From: Clostridiales bacterium
Lineage (GTDB): Bacteria; Bacillota; Clostridia; Oscillospirales; Butyricicoccaceae
Assembly: GCA_026419635.1 (NCBI GenBank)
Contig: JANZZB010000022.1
Coordinates: 1 to 15,601, forward strand
DNA: 15,601 nt
Direction of reading: 5' to 3'
This document shows, piece by piece, positions 13,734 to 15,601 of the stretch. The notes below the pieces were generated by a model. It saw only the letters and a list, made by a program, of their open reading frames with translations. It was not told the DNA's origin and did no database searches. The position numbers were made by a program, and so were the translations under genes. The stretch's first letter is position 1, and each line of letters begins with the position of its first letter.

Positions 13734-13967
13734 ATGGATAGAAAAAAACTACAAATTGTGGAAAGTGCTTTCAAGCAAATATCTATATGTGAAGGTAAAA
13801 CAGTGAACGAAATTAAAAAAGAAATAAAGAAGGCTATGCGGATTAGCCTTTGCAACCAAGATCCCAAAATACAGTCATACTGGAAACGTATACCGTGTGA
13901 AAGTGACATACCGACGCCGGAAGAATTTCTTGCATTTCTAGTGGATGAATCGAAAAAGAAATTTTAA
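13734..13967 (+). CDS. Small helical protein, possibly Spo0A C-terminal-like DNA-binding family
   Basis: This 77-residue soluble protein has two predicted helices, 'QIVESAFKQISI' and 'VNEIKKEIKKAMRISLC'. A conserved-looking tail follows with 'DPKIQSYWKRIPCESDIPTPEEFLAFLVDE'. The tail, with a Trp, 'IPC' and 'PTPEEF', resembles small proteins of clostridial mobile elements that databases often label as related to the Spo0A C-terminal domain. That link is from memory and uncertain, and there is no clear recognition helix. AGGAG at 13722-13726 with a 7-base spacer fixes the start. It is transcribed away from the XRE gene and its promoter is overlain by the repressor-type sites, so it is the likely controlled gene of the switch. 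It may be a regulator or an excision/antirepressor-type factor, but nothing proves this. Confidence 0.55.
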   Translation: MDRKKLQIVESAFKQISICEGKTVNEIKKEIKKAMRISLCNQDPKIQSYWKRIPCESDIPTPEEFLAFLVDESKKKF

Positions 13968-14033
13968 GTGAGCAAACACGGAAATTTCCTTGTTCTGATG
14001 CCGCTTTTCTAAATGAGAATAGATATTTATAGT

Positions 14034-14074
14034 CATTCAAGAGGTTGGCGGTTCAATCTTCGCTTATTTCACCA
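14034..14074 (+). pseudogene. Degraded 3' half of tRNA-Ala
   Basis: The first 12 bases (14034-14045) are identical to the anticodon-stem and variable-loop region of the intact tRNA (12432-12443). The T-loop pattern GGTTCAATC and the terminal CACCA follow at the correct distances, but only about half of the T-arm and acceptor bases agree and the acceptor partner is missing. There is no recognisable 5' half, so it cannot be a functional tRNA. It fits an att-site copy left by integration. Confidence 0.7.
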
Positions 14075-14106
14075 ATCCTGTAATCGTAATGGTTACAGGA
14101 TTTTTA
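14074..14106 (+). terminator. Second copy of the tRNA-Ala terminator
   Basis: A 12-bp stem (14074-14085 with 14091-14102, one G-U) is followed by T residues. Stem sequence and downstream bases nearly repeat 12481-12516, with a changed loop. Confidence 0.85.
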
Positions 14107-14181
14107 TTTTCCTAAAGCCTATGAAGATTTCATTGTTTTGTTGAAATGTACAAAATCTTGTCGTTAAATTTTACCTCGATA

Positions 14182-14209
14182 TTGTGAAATGTGATAGAAA
14201 TGTTATAAT
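14182..14209 (+). promoter_or_regulatory. Extended -10 promoter of the nuoE-nuoF operon
   Basis: TTGTGA (14182-14187), a 16-base spacer and a perfect TATAAT (14204-14209), with TGT just before the -10. A 7-bp inverted repeat, ATTGTGA 14181-14187 and TCACAAT 14216-14222, surrounds the promoter and may be a regulator site. The leader would be about 140 bases. Confidence 0.7.
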
Positions 14210-14258
14210 ATCTCATCACAATTTTATTTTTAATAGGATATTAAAAATAATAATAGAT

Positions 14259-14288
14259 TTTACAAAGCCCATCACTCATTAATATAAC
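14259..14288 (+). promoter_or_regulatory. Possible second promoter of nuoE-nuoF
   Basis: TTTACA (14259-14264) and TATAAC (14283-14288) are 18 bases apart, closer to the gene than the first promoter. The rest of 14107-14343 shows no other gene or structure. Confidence 0.4.
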
Positions 14289-14357
14289 ACATGTTTCTGG
14301 TAGACTGATGATATGATCGAATGCCTGCAGTACTTATTATTATAAGGAGGTCTGAAT

Positions 14358-14855
14358 ATGATCGAAAAATCAACCCAATGCGCCTGTACGGAAGAAATGC
14401 AAAAATATGGCGAAATTAGGAATGTTATTGATCTGTATCGGGACACAGAAGGCAGCCTCATTCAGATCCTTCACGCGGCGCAGGAAATATACGGATATTT
14501 GCCGCTGGAGCTACTGGAAATCATTGCAGTTTCCCTGAACAAGCCACTATCCGAGATCACAGGTGTTCTCAGTTTTTACTCCTTTTTTTCCACAAAACCA
14601 CGTGGTAAACATACGATTAGGGTCTGCCTCGGAACGGCCTGCTATGTCAGGGGCGGCAAAAAAATTATCGAAGCATTACGGAAAACCCTCAATCTGGAAA
14701 TCGGCGAAACGACAGAGGACGGCAAATTCACATTTGAAGTCGCACGCTGTATCGGTGCCTGTGGACTGGCACCGGCGATGATGATCGACGGTAAAGTCTA
14801 TAAGCAGGTGACGCCACAGAAACTTACTTCGATACTAAATGCTTACATGGACTGA
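14358..14855 (+). CDS. nuoE: NuoE-like [2Fe-2S] subunit (HydC/HndA type)
   Basis: This thioredoxin-fold [2Fe-2S] electron-transfer subunit, of 165 residues, belongs to the NuoE family. The N-terminal helical domain ('LIQILHAAQEIYGYLPLE') is followed by the cluster domain. Its four Cys ligands are C90 and C95 in 'VCLGTACYVRG' and C131 and C135 in 'RCIGACGLAPAMMI', the full set for one [2Fe-2S] cluster. AAGGAGG at 14344-14350 precedes the ATG by 7 bases. The next gene begins 9 bases later, and its N terminus carries an extra thioredoxin-like cluster domain. This is typical of soluble NAD(P)-linked, often electron-bifurcating, [FeFe]-hydrogenases (HydABC, HndABCD) rather than membrane Complex I. 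The catalytic subunit would be expected next but lies beyond the window. A formate dehydrogenase-linked module is an alternative. Confidence 0.9.
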   Translation: MIEKSTQCACTEEMQKYGEIRNVIDLYRDTEGSLIQILHAAQEIYGYLPLELLEIIAVSLNKPLSEITGVLSFYSFFSTKPRGKHTIRVCLGTACYVRGGKKIIEALRKTLNLEIGETTEDGKFTFEVARCIGACGLAPAMMIDGKVYKQVTPQKLTSILNAYMD

Positions 14856-14864
14856 GGTGTTTGT

Positions 14865-15601
14865 ATGTTCATCACGACGATTGATAATTTGAAGAAGATC
14901 AAACAGGATTATACCGAAAAACTCGGAAAATACAAATATCTGGCTTACATATGCGGCGGCACGGGCTGCGTATCAGCAAACTGCGGTGCAATCGAAGAAG
15001 CACTTCGGGCTGAACTTCAGGCACGAGGCATGACGGAGGATGTCGCCGTCATCAAGAGAGGCTGCATGGGCACTTGCGCCGTCGGTCCTGTCGTTTATGT
15101 GCACCCGGACAGAACTTATTATACGGAATTAACACCCGAGAAAATGAGGGATATCGTTAAAAGCCATTTCGTCGGCGGAAAAGTCGTCGAGGAATACACG
15201 TTTTATGATCATATTCAGCGAAAACACGTCCCTATCATCGACGACATCTCTTTTTTTCAAAAACAGGTTAGGATAGCTCTTAGAAACTGCGGCTATATAG
15301 ACGTCGAGACGATAGAATCCTATATCGCAAACGAAGGGTATTTTGCCTTGTACGATGTCCTGAAAAATAAATCGCCGCAGGAACTGATCGATATCATTAA
15401 AGCATCCGGCCTGCGCGGTCGAGGCGGGGCGGGTTTCCCCACAGGGGTGAAGTGGCAGGCTGGGCATGACGCGCCGGAAGGTCAGAAGTACATCATATGC
15501 AATGTTGATGAAGGCGATCCGGGTGCTTTTATGGACAGAAGCGTTTTCGAGGGCGATCCTCACAGTGTTTTGGAGGGTATGATGCTGGGCGGATATGCCA
15601 T
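14865..15601 (+). CDS. nuoF: NuoF-like flavoprotein subunit (HydB/HndC type), 3' partial
   Basis: The frame stays open to the end of the window, giving 245 residues of a protein normally near 600. It is the NAD(P)H- and FMN-binding diaphorase subunit. Residues 25-80 form a thioredoxin-like [2Fe-2S] domain with Cys at 30, 35, 40, 67 and 71 ('CGGTGCVSANC', 'RGCMGTCAVGP'). A linker follows, then the NuoF core begins with the glycine-rich FMN/NADH site 'LRGRGGAGFPTGVKW' (183-197) and 'NVDEGDPGAFMDRS' (213-226). The extra N-terminal cluster domain separates HydB/HndC types from plain Complex I NuoF. GAGG at 14854-14857 overlaps the nuoE stop codon and lies 7 bases from the ATG, so translation is probably coupled. 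Confidence 0.93.
   Translation, partial: MFITTIDNLKKIKQDYTEKLGKYKYLAYICGGTGCVSANCGAIEEALRAELQARGMTEDVAVIKRGCMGTCAVGPVVYVHPDRTYYTELTPEKMRDIVKSHFVGGKVVEEYTFYDHIQRKHVPIIDDISFFQKQVRIALRNCGYIDVETIESYIANEGYFALYDVLKNKSPQELIDIIKASGLRGRGGAGFPTGVKWQAGHDAPEGQKYIICNVDEGDPGAFMDRSVFEGDPHSVLEGMMLGGYA

Noticed and set aside
14034..14074. Second functional tRNA gene
   Set aside because: The 5' half and acceptor partner are missing and the T-arm pairing is broken.
15129..15563. 144-codon minus-strand ORF antisense to nuoF
   Set aside because: The plus strand encodes conserved NuoF motifs throughout; the antisense frame is a codon-bias shadow.

Overview
The window looks like a chromosomal segment of a low-to-moderate GC member of the Clostridia, probably close to Oscillospirales/Ruminococcaceae-type anaerobes. 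This inference rests on strong Shine-Dalgarno sites, a DUF2508 (YaaL) gene, a YabE-like G5/3D protein beside ksgA, a GTP-type PEP carboxykinase, a QueT-family ECF S component, and NuoE/NuoF-like subunits of the kind found in soluble electron-bifurcating hydrogenases. No sequence search was possible, so the taxon is tentative.

Layout. (1) 1-511: 3' end of an Elp3-like radical SAM gene (+), facing a parE-parC type II topoisomerase operon (-, 5031-814). Between them lie two almost identical terminators that bracket a hairpin-rich insert. (2) 5032-5659: a sigma-A promoter and leader for parE, preceded on the same strand by a candidate structured RNA that ends in its own terminator. (3) 5660-7155: a yaaL-like gene with a folded leader, then the rplM-rpsI ribosomal operon with a clear promoter. 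(4) 7156-9571: a hairpin-rich spacer, the YabE-like cell-wall protein, a folded spacer ending in a terminator, and ksgA. (5) 9664-11448: pckG, with a terminator facing that of queT (-). (6) 12397-14110: tRNA-Ala(GGC) followed by about 1.6 kb of AT-rich DNA, then a decayed second copy of the tRNA 3' half and its terminator. The enclosed DNA holds an unrecognised gene, an XRE repressor and a divergent small gene whose promoter is covered by repressor-type palindromes. (7) 14110-15601: a promoter region and the start of a NuoE-NuoF operon that runs off the window.

How the genes fit together. Most of the window is housekeeping: DNA topology, tRNA and rRNA modification, ribosomal proteins, cell-wall remodelling, the PEP/oxaloacetate node, queuosine-precursor uptake and redox or hydrogen metabolism. 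The accessory part is 12.4-14.1 kb, which reads as the remnant of an element integrated in the 3' half of tRNA-Ala, with a lysogeny-like XRE switch but no integrase in view. The least explained signals are the minus-strand RNA candidate at 5214-5455, the tRNA-bounded island with its operators, the split reading frame at 12661-12734, and the duplicated terminator with its hairpin array at 533-780.
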